64,000 nt of DNA from Chloroflexota bacterium. Lineage in GTDB: Bacteria; Chloroflexota; Anaerolineae; J102. The notes beneath the pieces are model-generated. The model was given only the letters and a program-made list of their open reading frames with translations. It was not told where the DNA came from and did not search any database. Positions 52,723-61,145 of the stretch are shown here, piece after piece (position 1 is the first letter of the stretch; each line of letters starts with the position of its first letter). Position numbers and translations under genes: made by a program. The stretch lies in assembly GCA_029782215.1 (NCBI GenBank), contig JAKOVD010000197.1, positions 1 to 64,000 on the forward strand. The letters run 5' to 3'.

Positions 52723-55700
52723 TTACGGCCAGCCATTCCGCAGCCTGGGAAGGAATATCTTGCTTCCCGGCAGCGCTTCGCCCAGCACCGCCCAGAGGCC
52801 AAAGTGGTTGGGCGCGGCCGTGACCGTATCTGCCCCGGCGTCGAGCGTGCTGCTTGGCTCTTGCACCCAGCCCGAACCGTTCCAGGAGTACAGCGCCAGG
52901 GTGTTCTCAACCACGGCGCCGGCGTCCAGGTCGACAGGGCCGTAGACGACCGTGACCGAGTAGGGCACGAGGGGCTGCACCCACTGGCCGCCGTCGTCGC
53001 GGGCAGACACCTGGTAGAAATGCCGGACGCCGCCCAGACTGCCCGTCGACGGCGCTGCCCCCGCATCTCCGGGTGTGTGGGTGACGGTGACGGCGCTCGC
53101 AGAGGCGAGCGCGCTCGTCACTGTGAGCGTGCCTGCCGCGGCAAGGGCCGCGGTGGAGGCGCCGAACGTCCCCGGCGCGAAGGTGTAGGTGGTGTCATCG
53201 GCTTCTGAGGCCAGGGTTCCGCCTGCTGGCCCGACCCTGGCGGAAACCGGTGTTTGGGGGCAGAGGCGGTTGCGCGGCCGCATCAGGGAGGCCGGATCGG
53301 TATGCACCAGGAACCACTGGAAGGGGACATCTCCCCACTCGCACAAGTCGGTGTAGTTGAACTGGAGAAGATGGAGATGCGACAGGCTCATGACGCAGCG
53401 CGGGAGCGGACCTGTGAGCTTGCTGTTCTTCTCGAGGGTCAGCTCCTCCAGACCGGTCAGGGCGCAGACGGTCGCCGGAAGTCCCCCTGACAGTCTGTTG
53501 TAGTCCAGGTGCAGGGTTTTTAGCCCCGAGAGCGTCCATTCCTTGGGCAGCGCCCCGCCGATCTCATTGGAGCTCAGATCGAGCGTTTCCAGGCCCGCCG
53601 GGCCGATCGTCTCTGGCAGCGCCGTGAGATGGTTCTCGGCCAAGTTCAATGTTTTCAAGTTCGCATGAGAACTGAGCGTGGGCAAGGCGCCGCTGAAGTT
53701 GCAGCCGGCCAGGTCGGCCGTCTCCAGGGCGGTCAGACTGCCCAGCCAGTTGATGGGGCCTCCCACCTTGGGACTGCCGGACAGTCTCAGCGTCTTCAGG
53801 GTGTGCAGGCGACCCAGCCAGGAGGCGTCGGTGTTCATGTCCTTGCTGTGCGACAGGTCCAGGTCCTCCAGACTGGAAAGGTCGCCCAGGGCGCTGGGCG
53901 CCCCCGCTAAATGCGTCCAGGGCAGCCACAGACGCTTGAGGGCGGAAAGACCGCCCAGCTCGGGCGGGATGGCGCCGGACAGCGGGTTCCCGCCGAGCTC
54001 GAGCGCAGTCAGCGCCTTCAACTCTCCCAGAGTGGCTGGAATCTCACCGGTTAGCCCACATTGAGCGCAGTTGAAGACCTGCAACTGCTTGAGGTTCCCG
54101 ATCGCCGCAGGGATGGACTGTCCCTCCGTGACAGGGCCAGTGCTGAGGTCGCAGTAGCGCAACTGCGGCATCTGGACGACGTCGCCCAGCGACAGCCCGT
54201 CCAACTGCGGGCTCAACGACAGGTCCAGGTACTGTAGGTTGGTCAGGCGGCGGAAACCATCCGGCACGGCGCCCTCCAGGTGGTTGTTGCCCAGGTCCAG
54301 GTGCGTCAGGCCTGTCATGGTGGCCATCCCGGCCGGCAAGGCGCCTTCAAGGCCCAGCCCGTTGAGGTCTAGGAACTCCAGATGCGCCAGCGCACCCAGC
54401 CCGGCCGGCAACCGGCCGCCAAAGGGATAGGGCTCGATGTCCCTCATGGCCAGGGACTTGAGGCTGGTCAGCGCCCCCATCCACTGCGGAAATCCGCCGC
54501 TGAAACCATTCCGGCTCAGGTCCAATTCCTCCAGGTTCACCAGGTTGGCCATCGGCGCGGGAAGGGCCTCGCTGAGGTCATTGTCGTTCAGCCTCAGCAC
54601 CTTCAGACCTGTGAGCAGCCCGACCTCGGGCGGGATTGCCCACCACAGTTTGTTGTGGGAGAGATCGAGGTGGTAGAGCTTGGGCAAGGCGCTGGTCGCC
54701 GGCAAGTCGAGAGTGCGGTCCAGAGCGTTGTGGGAGAGGTTGAGCACCTCCAGGTTGTGGAGCGCATCGAGGTTGATAGGGATGCCGCCGGACAGATGGT
54801 TGTGGTCCAGCTTGAGGGTCTTCAGGTTGGACAGCGCGGCCACGTCGGGGATGTGGCCTTCCAGCTTGTTCTCGCCCAGGTCGACGAACTCCAGGGTGGG
54901 TATCTGGAACAAAGCGGCAGGGATGCCCTGTGCGATCTGGTTTCCGCGCAGCGAAACGCTCTTCAGGGGGACGCCCGTCCCCCAGTTCAGCTTGATGCCC
55001 GTGAGCCTGTTGTAGGAGACATCGACGACCCTGAGCTTGCTTGCGGCTGGCGACGTGCTCTCCGCCGAGGCGATGGCGGCGCCAAACGCCGGCAGCTCTC
55101 CCTCCAACTGGTTGCCCGCCATGTTGAGCACTTCCAGGTTGGCCAGGCTGCCCAGTTCGGGCGGGATCGGGCCTGTGAGCGTATTGGTATAGACCTCAAG
55201 CGTCTTGAGAGCAGCCAGAGAGCCGAGCTCGGAGGGGAGGCTGCCCTCCAGGTGGTTGTTCCCGAGCTGGAGAGACTCAAGCATGGCAAGCTTACCCATG
55301 CTGGTGGGGATGCTGCCTTCCAGGTGGTTGTTCGCTGCCTGGAACTGCACCAGGGATGCCAGATCGCCCAGCTCGGTGGGAATCTCACCGCTCAATTGAT
55401 TGGAGCCGATGCTGAGGGTCTTGAGCTTGCCAAGCGATCCCATCTCCCTGGGGATCGGGCCTGACAGCGAGTTGCCTCCCAGGTAGAGGTAGTGAAGGCT
55501 GGTCATGCCGCCAAGCTCGCGCGGGATGCCGCCGGTGAGCCCATCGTTGTAGAGGGACAGCGTCCTGATCTTGACCATGCTTCCGAACGCCGCGGGAATC
55601 TCCCCCTCCAACGGGTTTGACCCCAGGTTGAGATACCACAGGTTGCTCGTGGCGAACGCGGTGGGAATCTGGCCCGTGAGCTGGTTTCCGCTCAGCTCGA

Positions 55701-56184
55701 GGACCTCGACACTGGGCATCCCGGCAAAGAAATCGGGCGCCGGCCCCTGCAGATGGTTGGCGAAAAGACTCACGCTCTGCAGCAGCGAAAGAGCCGCCAG
55801 GGCGGAAGGAAGTGTCCCATTCAGGTTGTTGTTGCCCAGGCTGATGGACCGGACTCTGCAGGCCGGCTTCCAGCTTGAATTGCAGTTGCAGCCGATCCCG
55901 TACCAGGGGTTCGACAGCGTGCACACCCCGGTCGTACCCCACCAGTTGGCCTGCTTCGTCCATGCAGGTCCGCCTGTTGACTGGTACAGCGCCACGAGTG
56001 CATTGCACTCTGCCACGGGGATGCCTGTCTGCCCTTCGTTGCTGCAATCGAACGTGGGATGCGGCGAGACAGCCGCCGGCGAAGCATCCGGCTGAGGGAG
56101 GCAGACGGCTGCGCCCGTGAACGGGACCAGCGTGAACATCAGGAGCACGAGCGCATGCGGCAGAAAAGCGATTCTCCTCATCAT
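52723..56184 (-). CDS. secreted plant-type leucine-rich-repeat protein
   Basis: I use ATG 56184, which sits 8 bp after AAGGAGG; two other ATGs lie within 6 bp. The protein has 1153 residues and a signal peptide. The N-terminal cap (ALVALYQSTGGPAWTKQANW, then a C-x-C pair) resembles the LRRNT of plant receptor-like proteins. About 34 repeats of roughly 24 residues follow, with the plant-specific pattern LxGxIPxxLGxLxxLxxLxLxxNxL (for example LSGPIPREMGSLGKLKTLSIGSN... style units). C-terminal beta modules follow, then KIFLPRLRNGWP, a variant of the LP-type ending. Such solenoids bind proteins or glycans; a surface adhesin or receptor role is likely. Confidence 0.85.
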   Translation of the reverse strand: MMRRIAFLPHALVLLMFTLVPFTGAAVCLPQPDASPAAVSPHPTFDCSNEGQTGIPVAECNALVALYQSTGGPAWTKQANWWGTTGVCTLSNPWYGIGCNCNSSWKPACRVRSISLGNNNLNGTLPSALAALSLLQSVSLFANHLQGPAPDFFAGMPSVEVLELSGNQLTGQIPTAFATSNLWYLNLGSNPLEGEIPAAFGSMVKIRTLSLYNDGLTGGIPRELGGMTSLHYLYLGGNSLSGPIPREMGSLGKLKTLSIGSNQLSGEIPTELGDLASLVQFQAANNHLEGSIPTSMGKLAMLESLQLGNNHLEGSLPSELGSLAALKTLEVYTNTLTGPIPPELGSLANLEVLNMAGNQLEGELPAFGAAIASAESTSPAASKLRVVDVSYNRLTGIKLNWGTGVPLKSVSLRGNQIAQGIPAALFQIPTLEFVDLGENKLEGHIPDVAALSNLKTLKLDHNHLSGGIPINLDALHNLEVLNLSHNALDRTLDLPATSALPKLYHLDLSHNKLWWAIPPEVGLLTGLKVLRLNDNDLSEALPAPMANLVNLEELDLSRNGFSGGFPQWMGALTSLKSLAMRDIEPYPFGGRLPAGLGALAHLEFLDLNGLGLEGALPAGMATMTGLTHLDLGNNHLEGAVPDGFRRLTNLQYLDLSLSPQLDGLSLGDVVQMPQLRYCDLSTGPVTEGQSIPAAIGNLKQLQVFNCAQCGLTGEIPATLGELKALTALELGGNPLSGAIPPELGGLSALKRLWLPWTHLAGAPSALGDLSSLEDLDLSHSKDMNTDASWLGRLHTLKTLRLSGSPKVGGPINWLGSLTALETADLAGCNFSGALPTLSSHANLKTLNLAENHLTALPETIGPAGLETLDLSSNEIGGALPKEWTLSGLKTLHLDYNRLSGGLPATVCALTGLEELTLEKNSKLTGPLPRCVMSLSHLHLLQFNYTDLCEWGDVPFQWFLVHTDPASLMRPRNRLCPQTPVSARVGPAGGTLASEADDTTYTFAPGTFGASTAALAAAGTLTVTSALASASAVTVTHTPGDAGAAPSTGSLGGVRHFYQVSARDDGGQWVQPLVPYSVTVVYGPVDLDAGAVVENTLALYSWNGSGWVQEPSSTLDAGADTVTAAPNHFGLWAVLGEALPGSKIFLPRLRNGWP

Positions 56185-56587
56185 GTTCATCGCCTCCTTG
56201 GCGGAACGCCCTGCTCGACTCGAACCGTGAGGCTGCGTGCCGGGGATGCACGCTCGCCCACGGTGGCATCCATGACCATTATAAGCCTGTTTTGGCATTG
56301 TTGATCTCCCACTTTGAGGCGTTGGCGATTCCAGCCTGCGGCATAGGGCGATGCAAAGAAGACATAAGCAAGTATGTGCGGCAGTTAGGCCATGTTGAAT
56401 CGGCGTTTCTGGCCATTCGGCATAATGCTATTAGCCACCTGGCAGACGACAAGAGCCCCCGTTTTTGGGTTTAATGGACGACACCAACAAAGTAGTTCCG
56501 TTTGCCGTCTGTACCTCGCTCACTTGGCCGCAAGAGACACCCACTGATCTCGGACCTGTGTCAGTGACGCCAATGGGTCCGCCTGTC
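56185..56587. other. 403-bp divergent intergenic region
   Basis: It separates the LRR gene from the LGFP-repeat gene. It holds the promoter-like element at 56277-56295 for the LRR gene. On the plus strand CATAAT near 56424 is a weak -10 candidate. No other feature is recognised. Confidence 0.5.
56277..56295 (-). promoter_or_regulatory. promoter-like element shared with the DUF11 gene
   Basis: On the minus strand it reads CCAAAACAGGCTTATAATG, with a perfect TATAAT (56283-56278) 94 bp before the LRR start codon. It matches the element at 8043-8061 at 16 of 19 positions and at nearly the same distance from the start codon. Confidence 0.5.
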
Positions 56588-58897
56588 ATGAATTCCTCAC
56601 TTCGCCATCTGCGCAACGTTGTTGTTCTCGGTTTCCTGCTGTTGGCCGGCGCTCTTCTGTTGGCGCCAGTCACGGCGGCGGCTTCGGGACCTGATGCGAC
56701 CCCGCAACCTGCGCCTGCTGCAGCCGTTGGCGCCGCCCCTGCACCGGTCGCCTGCGCCACCCAGCCCGGCGCCAACACTTCCGATCCTTCATTGTTCGTG
56801 GCCGCCTACGAACGCAACCAGGGCCAGGTGGCCCTGGGCTGCGCTACCAACACTGCTCATTGGTGGCAAGGCCTGGTGGTGCAGGATTTCGGCGGCGGGC
56901 AGTTCGGAAACGCGGCCATCTTCCATGACGAGAACAAGCACGAGGCGATGGCCTACATCCTTTGGGGCCGGACCCTGGACCTCTACGTGGCCAATCCCCA
57001 ATGGGGGCCTCCGGTGGCGGACATGGAGCAGGCGCCGGTCTCACCGTTCGGGACCGCCGGCAGTGCGGCGACCTTCAACGGCCTGGCGGTCTTTGACGCC
57101 GCCAGGCTTGAGCGGCCCTCTGTTCTGCGCGGGGTCACCCAGACGAAATTCAATGCATTGGGCAGCACGGGCGGCCTCCTCGGCTTTCCCCTTGGCAATG
57201 GGCAGTTCGCCGCCAAGTCACCGGCCGGTGTGGAAGGGTACTACCAGACCTTCGAGGGCGGCACGATGTACACGTTCTATCGCAACGGCGAATGGAGCGC
57301 TTATGCCGTGGCCGGCGCTATCCAGGCCAAGCACAATGCGATAGGCGGCTCCGGAAGCGCCCTGGGATTTCCCGTCGGGGACGAGAAGGAGGCTCTGGCG
57401 TCGGCCTATGGAACGCAGGGGCGTTTCCAGGAATTCGAATCCGGGCACATCTATGCCCCCAGCAGCGGGGCCTTGAGCGGCAGTGCCTTTGTAGTGAGCG
57501 GCGCCATCCTCCCGCTGTATCTCGGCAGCGGTGGGCCGGCAGGGACGTTGGGATTCCCGGTCAGCGATGATTTTGGCTGTTTGAGCGTATTCGAAAACGG
57601 CTCGATCAAGTGCGATGGCGCCGTTCGCGTGGGCGTGGAGGCCAAGGCGGCCATCGAGGGCGACTACCTCCTGAGCACCCAGTACCGGGCCGATCCTGCA
57701 CACCCTGGCTATGGTATCCTCAACAACGTGTTTTCCCCGTTGGCGACCGACCCGCAGGCTTGGTCGTGGATTGTGCCGCGGGAGAATGGCATGGCCATCC
57801 TGGGCCTGGTCCTGGCGTCCGAGCTGACGGGCAGTGGGGACTACCGTATGGGCGCAGACTTGGTCGCCGAAGCCCTGGTCAGGTTGCAGCAGCCGGAAGG
57901 CTACTGGTACAACCAGTACCGCTTGACCGTGACTGGTTTTGAGCCGGCGCCCGACAACAACGGCACGGGACGCTCTCCAACGCAGACGGCCGAAGTGATG
58001 ATGGCGCTGCACAAGCTGGGCTATGAGGCCGCCAGCGACGCCAGAAAGCAGGCGATGCAGAAGGGCGCCGAGTGGCTGCTGACGAAGGCAGCCTACGGTT
58101 CGCCGCAAGGTGACTGGCTGCTGATCTACGACCCTGGCGTGCCGGGCAGGTTCTGGACGCACGACAATGCCTATGCCTATTGGGCCCTGGTGGGGGCGGC
58201 AGATTGGGCCGGGCAGAGCGGTGATGCCGCCGCGAGCGCGAGGTACGCTGCGGCTGCCCGCGGCATCCTCGCTGGCATCGATGCTTTTCTCTACGACGCC
58301 AACGCCGGAGCCTGGCGCCGCTACGCCGACCTCGAGGCGGGCGTTCCCCGCGGCGCCGGCGATGGCGCTTATGACTGGATCAACTATGCGCCCCAAATGC
58401 TGGACCTGCCGGCCCGCGGCGTAGGCTCCGCTGTGGTTGGGCAGTGGATGCATGCCACGCTGCAGCAGGGTGACGGCGCCGTGGTCGCCAGCCCTGCCGC
58501 CGCCAATCCCTTGAAGTCACCCGGGTCTTCCTTTCAGGCCGCGCTGGCATGGCTTGATCTCGGCCAGCCGGACTTTGCCGCCTCGGCGCTGGACTGGACC
58601 GGCAAGAGCCAGCTATGGTGTCTCCCCGGCAGCGCCTGCTGGCTGGAGAACTCCCGGTCGACGGGCGGCTGGGTGGATTGGGTGGCGGCGAATCCTGCGG
58701 GTGGGGCCGCCGAACGCGCTCCTTCCTGGCAGCGGTTCACCGACACAAGTTTCTACGCCATGGCGGCCTGGAGCGGCGGCTACAGCTTCGCCATCCCCTT
58801 CACCGGGCTTCCGGCCCCCACGGTAGCATCGACCGTCCCTCCGACCCCGATGCTGGCGCCGGCGCCCTTGCCGACAACCACACCCACGCCGACGTAG
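56588..58897 (+). CDS. secreted LGFP-repeat protein with six-hairpin glycosidase-like domain, truncated 3' end
   Basis: ATG 56588 gives 769 residues and a clear signal peptide (VVVLGFLLLAGALLLAPVTAAA); upstream in-frame starts add unlikely sequence. Three or four LGFP repeats lie at about residues 150-360 (GLLGFPLGNGQ, ALGFPVGDEKE, TLGFPVSDDFG); such repeats bind cell-envelope components. Residues about 380-740 are helical with repeated W/Y-rich turns (GYWYNQYRLTVTGFEP, FWTHDNAYAYWALVGAADW) like (alpha/alpha)6-barrel glycan enzymes. A Pro/Thr linker begins at the end and is cut by TAG. The linker and the start of another module continue beyond the stop in decayed form, so the protein is probably shortened. 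Confidence 0.75.
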   Translation: MNSSLRHLRNVVVLGFLLLAGALLLAPVTAAASGPDATPQPAPAAAVGAAPAPVACATQPGANTSDPSLFVAAYERNQGQVALGCATNTAHWWQGLVVQDFGGGQFGNAAIFHDENKHEAMAYILWGRTLDLYVANPQWGPPVADMEQAPVSPFGTAGSAATFNGLAVFDAARLERPSVLRGVTQTKFNALGSTGGLLGFPLGNGQFAAKSPAGVEGYYQTFEGGTMYTFYRNGEWSAYAVAGAIQAKHNAIGGSGSALGFPVGDEKEALASAYGTQGRFQEFESGHIYAPSSGALSGSAFVVSGAILPLYLGSGGPAGTLGFPVSDDFGCLSVFENGSIKCDGAVRVGVEAKAAIEGDYLLSTQYRADPAHPGYGILNNVFSPLATDPQAWSWIVPRENGMAILGLVLASELTGSGDYRMGADLVAEALVRLQQPEGYWYNQYRLTVTGFEPAPDNNGTGRSPTQTAEVMMALHKLGYEAASDARKQAMQKGAEWLLTKAAYGSPQGDWLLIYDPGVPGRFWTHDNAYAYWALVGAADWAGQSGDAAASARYAAAARGILAGIDAFLYDANAGAWRRYADLEAGVPRGAGDGAYDWINYAPQMLDLPARGVGSAVVGQWMHATLQQGDGAVVASPAAANPLKSPGSSFQAALAWLDLGQPDFAASALDWTGKSQLWCLPGSACWLENSRSTGGWVDWVAANPAGGAAERAPSWQRFTDTSFYAMAAWSGGYSFAIPFTGLPAPTVASTVPPTPMLAPAPLPTTTPTPT

Positions 58898-59069
58898 GTG
58901 CCGACGTCCACCCCCACCCCTGCCCCCCACTTCTACACCCACGGCTGCGATGCCTGTTGCGCGCGTCAGGAGCGTCCAGAACGGCGTCGCCCCCACGACG
59001 AGCTATGCCGGTAACATCGGCAGCTATCTTACCGAGGCGCAGGCAGCGGCGGGGACGGCTGCCTCCTGA
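58898..59069 (+). pseudogene. decayed C-terminal module of the LGFP-repeat protein
   Basis: After the TAG at 58895-58897 the same frame still encodes VPTSTPTPAP, continuing the linker. A shift at the C-run 58923-58928 then gives PTSTPTAAM and SVQNGVAPTTSYAGNIGSYL before TGA at 59067. The last part resembles the beginning of beta-sandwich (DNRLRE-like) modules in related secreted proteins. A nonsense change plus a frameshift indicate loss of a former domain. Confidence 0.55.
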
Positions 59070-59258
59070 CAAACGTTTTGGGCCAGGGCTGCGGCCGCTG
59101 CTCAACTCTGTCTGCACCAGAACCAGACTGGCACAAGGTCTGGACGGTTCCGGTGATATGTGCCATCACGAACGACCGTCCTGTTGCCGGCCTTGACTGA
59201 CTGGCCTGGGCATGGCGTGGTGTCTTGGCGGATTCTTCTCCTTCACCGTGGTGCGAAG

Positions 59259-59291
59259 CCCGGCGAGAACACCCTCGCCGGGTTTTCTTTT
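59259..59291 (+). terminator. intrinsic terminator
   Basis: A 9-bp perfect stem (59259-59267 with 59274-59282) and a 6-nt loop are followed by TTTTCTTTT. It ends transcription from the LGFP-repeat gene and its decayed tail. Confidence 0.85.
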
Positions 59292-59377
59292 GCCAGGCGC
59301 CGGGCGGGAGGCTGGGCCGGGGCCCGGCGCTCCCAGGGACGACTGGAGTCGTCACCACGAATGCCGCCGTGCAACGG

Positions 59378-59383
59378 TATAAT
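59378..59383 (+). promoter_or_regulatory. perfect -10 element (TATAAT) of the second glycan locus
   Basis: TATAATGG lies 87 bp before the PIG-L gene and after the terminator, so it is well placed to start the three-gene plus-strand operon. No clear -35 is visible. Confidence 0.5.
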
Positions 59384-59399
59384 GGACGCCACGGAACGT

Positions 59400-59437
59400 G
59401 CCAGGGAGTGGATAGGCGTATCTACCCGCTCCCTGGC
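59400..59437 (+). other. leader hairpin before the PIG-L gene
   Basis: Arms 59400-59412 and 59425-59437 are complementary at 11 of 13 positions, with one G-U pair possible. The hairpin would form near the 5' end of the transcript started from 59378, ending 32 bp before the start codon. It may act as a stability element or attenuator. Confidence 0.45.
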
Positions 59438-59469
59438 GTTTGATTCGAGACCTTTAGCCCCGCCGTGCG

Positions 59470-60333
59470 ATGGAGCCGATTTCTCTTCATCTGTATCTGT
59501 CCCCTCACCTGGATGACGCCGTCTACTCCTGCGGTGGGCTGATCTATGCCCAAGCGGCGGCGGGCCAGCCGGTGACGGTCATGACCCTGTGTGCGGGTTC
59601 ACCCGATCCCGACCGCCTTTCGCCACTGGCGCAGGGTTACCACCGGGATTGGGGTGGCGGCCCGGATCCCATGGCCGCCCGGCGGGAAGAAGATCGGGCG
59701 GCGCTGCGCATCCTGGGGGCGTCACCTCTCCATCTGTCCACGCTCGATGGCATCTACCGCTGGCACGGAGACCAGCCTCTGTACCCAGAGCGTGACTTGC
59801 TGTTTGCGGGGCCGGACGGGCGGGAGGCGGAGGCGCTGCCCGCGGCCTGGCAGGAGGAGGTGGAGAGCCTGGGCCTGGATCGCCTGCGCACCTGTATCTA
59901 CGCGCCCCTGGGGGTCGGTGGACATGTCGATCACGAACTGCCCCGGAGGCTTGGGCTCCGGCTGCTTGCGTCGGGCTGGCGGGTCCGGTTCTATGAGGAC
60001 TATCCCTACGTCGAGCTGGCGCCGGGCGGCGCTGCGACTGCGCAGGGGGCCTTCGGCCAGGGCGCCTGGCAGGCAGAGGTGGCGCGGGTCGACGCGGAGG
60101 TGAAGATCGCGGCGATGATGGGCTACCGCAGCCAGATCGGGCGCGTGTTCGGCACCGGGCACGACCTGGTGCGCCGCGTCAAGGGTTTCATGGCGGAGAC
60201 ATCCTGCGCCGTGGATGGCCGCGAGCGGCTGCGACGGCGACTGGTCGGCGCCGGGGGGCCGGGAGAACGTTGGTGGCGCCGTGTGCTGGGCTATCATGCT
60301 TACGCTGAACGCACCTGGAGCTGGCATGGATGA
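59470..60333 (+). CDS. PIG-L/LmbE family deacetylase
   Basis: The protein has 287 residues. The metal-binding motif LSPHLDDAVYSCGG lies at the N-terminus (His13, Asp15 and Asp16 region). The second metal His is probably in VGGHVDHELPRRL near residue 156. Family members remove acetyl groups from N-acetylglucosamine-containing compounds: PIG-L itself, MshB for mycothiol, BshB for bacillithiol, and enzymes of cell-surface sugars. With a methyltransferase and a Stealth-type transferase directly downstream, deacetylation of a glycan or lipid-linked sugar is more likely here than thiol synthesis. There is no signal peptide. It overlaps the next gene by 8 bp. Confidence 0.85.
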   Translation: MEPISLHLYLSPHLDDAVYSCGGLIYAQAAAGQPVTVMTLCAGSPDPDRLSPLAQGYHRDWGGGPDPMAARREEDRAALRILGASPLHLSTLDGIYRWHGDQPLYPERDLLFAGPDGREAEALPAAWQEEVESLGLDRLRTCIYAPLGVGGHVDHELPRRLGLRLLASGWRVRFYEDYPYVELAPGGAATAQGAFGQGAWQAEVARVDAEVKIAAMMGYRSQIGRVFGTGHDLVRRVKGFMAETSCAVDGRERLRRRLVGAGGPGERWWRRVLGYHAYAERTWSWHG

Positions 60334-61141
60334 GGAGCTGAACCAGCGCCAGTACTGGGATGGGCGCCTGCGCGAGCACTGGGGTCCGGAAGGGGTCGGC
60401 TCGGTCGTCTACGGACGGCGTTTCAACCAGTGGCGCTACCGGGTGCGCCGTGTAGCGTTCCGGCGCCTGGTGCAGGAGCTCGGTCTCGATCTCCCCGGCC
60501 TGAACGTGCTGGACGTGGGCTGCGGCACCGGCTTCTACCTTGAACAGTGGCGCGCCCTCGGGGTCAGCAAGCTCGCCGGGCTGGACATCGCCGACAGCGC
60601 CATCCGGCGTCTTGCCCCTGCCTTTCCCGAGGCGGCGTTCTACCGCTGCGATGTGTCGGCGACTCCTTCGCCCCTTCCTGCGGACAGCTTTGACGTTGCC
60701 AGCGCCATCGATGTCCTGCCCCACCTGGTGGATGATGCCCGCTATGCGACGGCGCTGCGCAGCCTCCACCGCGCCCTGCGGGAGGACGGCCTGCTGATCT
60801 GTTCGGATGCGTTTTTGCACGGATCTGACAAGCGCTATGAGAACTACTGGAAGGGCAGGTCACTGGCAAACGTCGAAACAGCCATGCGAGGGTGCGGGTT
60901 CCGCGTCCTCGGACGCAGGCCCATGTCGGTGCTGATGGCGGCGCCCAATGACACGCGCCGGCCTGAGCGGAATGAATCCATCTGGAATTCCCTGACCCTG
61001 CCGGTCCGGCGCAGTGAGGTCGCGGGCTTCGTGGCCGGGGCCCTGCTCTACCCCATCGAACTCAGCCTCGTCCTCCTGCTGGACGAGAGTCCGGCCATCG
61101 AGTTCATGATCTGCCAGAAGGTAAGCCACCCGGCAGAGTGA
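60326..61141 (+). CDS. class I SAM-dependent methyltransferase
   Basis: The start at ATG 60326, overlapping the deacetylase stop by 8 bp, gives 271 residues. Motif I is NVLDVGCGTGFYLEQW, followed by the acidic strand AGLDIADSAI and a motif resembling FDVASAIDVLPHL. It is a small-molecule or sugar-type methyltransferase from the overall layout (Methyltransf_11/25 type). A C-terminal hydrophobic stretch (VAGFVAGALLYPIELSLVLLL) could lie against the membrane. Its place between a deacetylase and a Stealth-type protein suggests it methylates the same glycan. The acceptor is unknown. Confidence 0.82.
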   Translation: MDEELNQRQYWDGRLREHWGPEGVGSVVYGRRFNQWRYRVRRVAFRRLVQELGLDLPGLNVLDVGCGTGFYLEQWRALGVSKLAGLDIADSAIRRLAPAFPEAAFYRCDVSATPSPLPADSFDVASAIDVLPHLVDDARYATALRSLHRALREDGLLICSDAFLHGSDKRYENYWKGRSLANVETAMRGCGFRVLGRRPMSVLMAAPNDTRRPERNESIWNSLTLPVRRSEVAGFVAGALLYPIELSLVLLLDESPAIEFMICQKVSHPAE

Positions 61142-61145
61142 CCGA

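Larger units (their letters stand above)
59070..59469. other. 400-bp intergenic region with terminator, -10 element and leader hairpin
   Basis: Apart from the three elements listed separately (59259-59291, 59378-59383, 59400-59437) I see no gene in this stretch. Confidence 0.55.
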
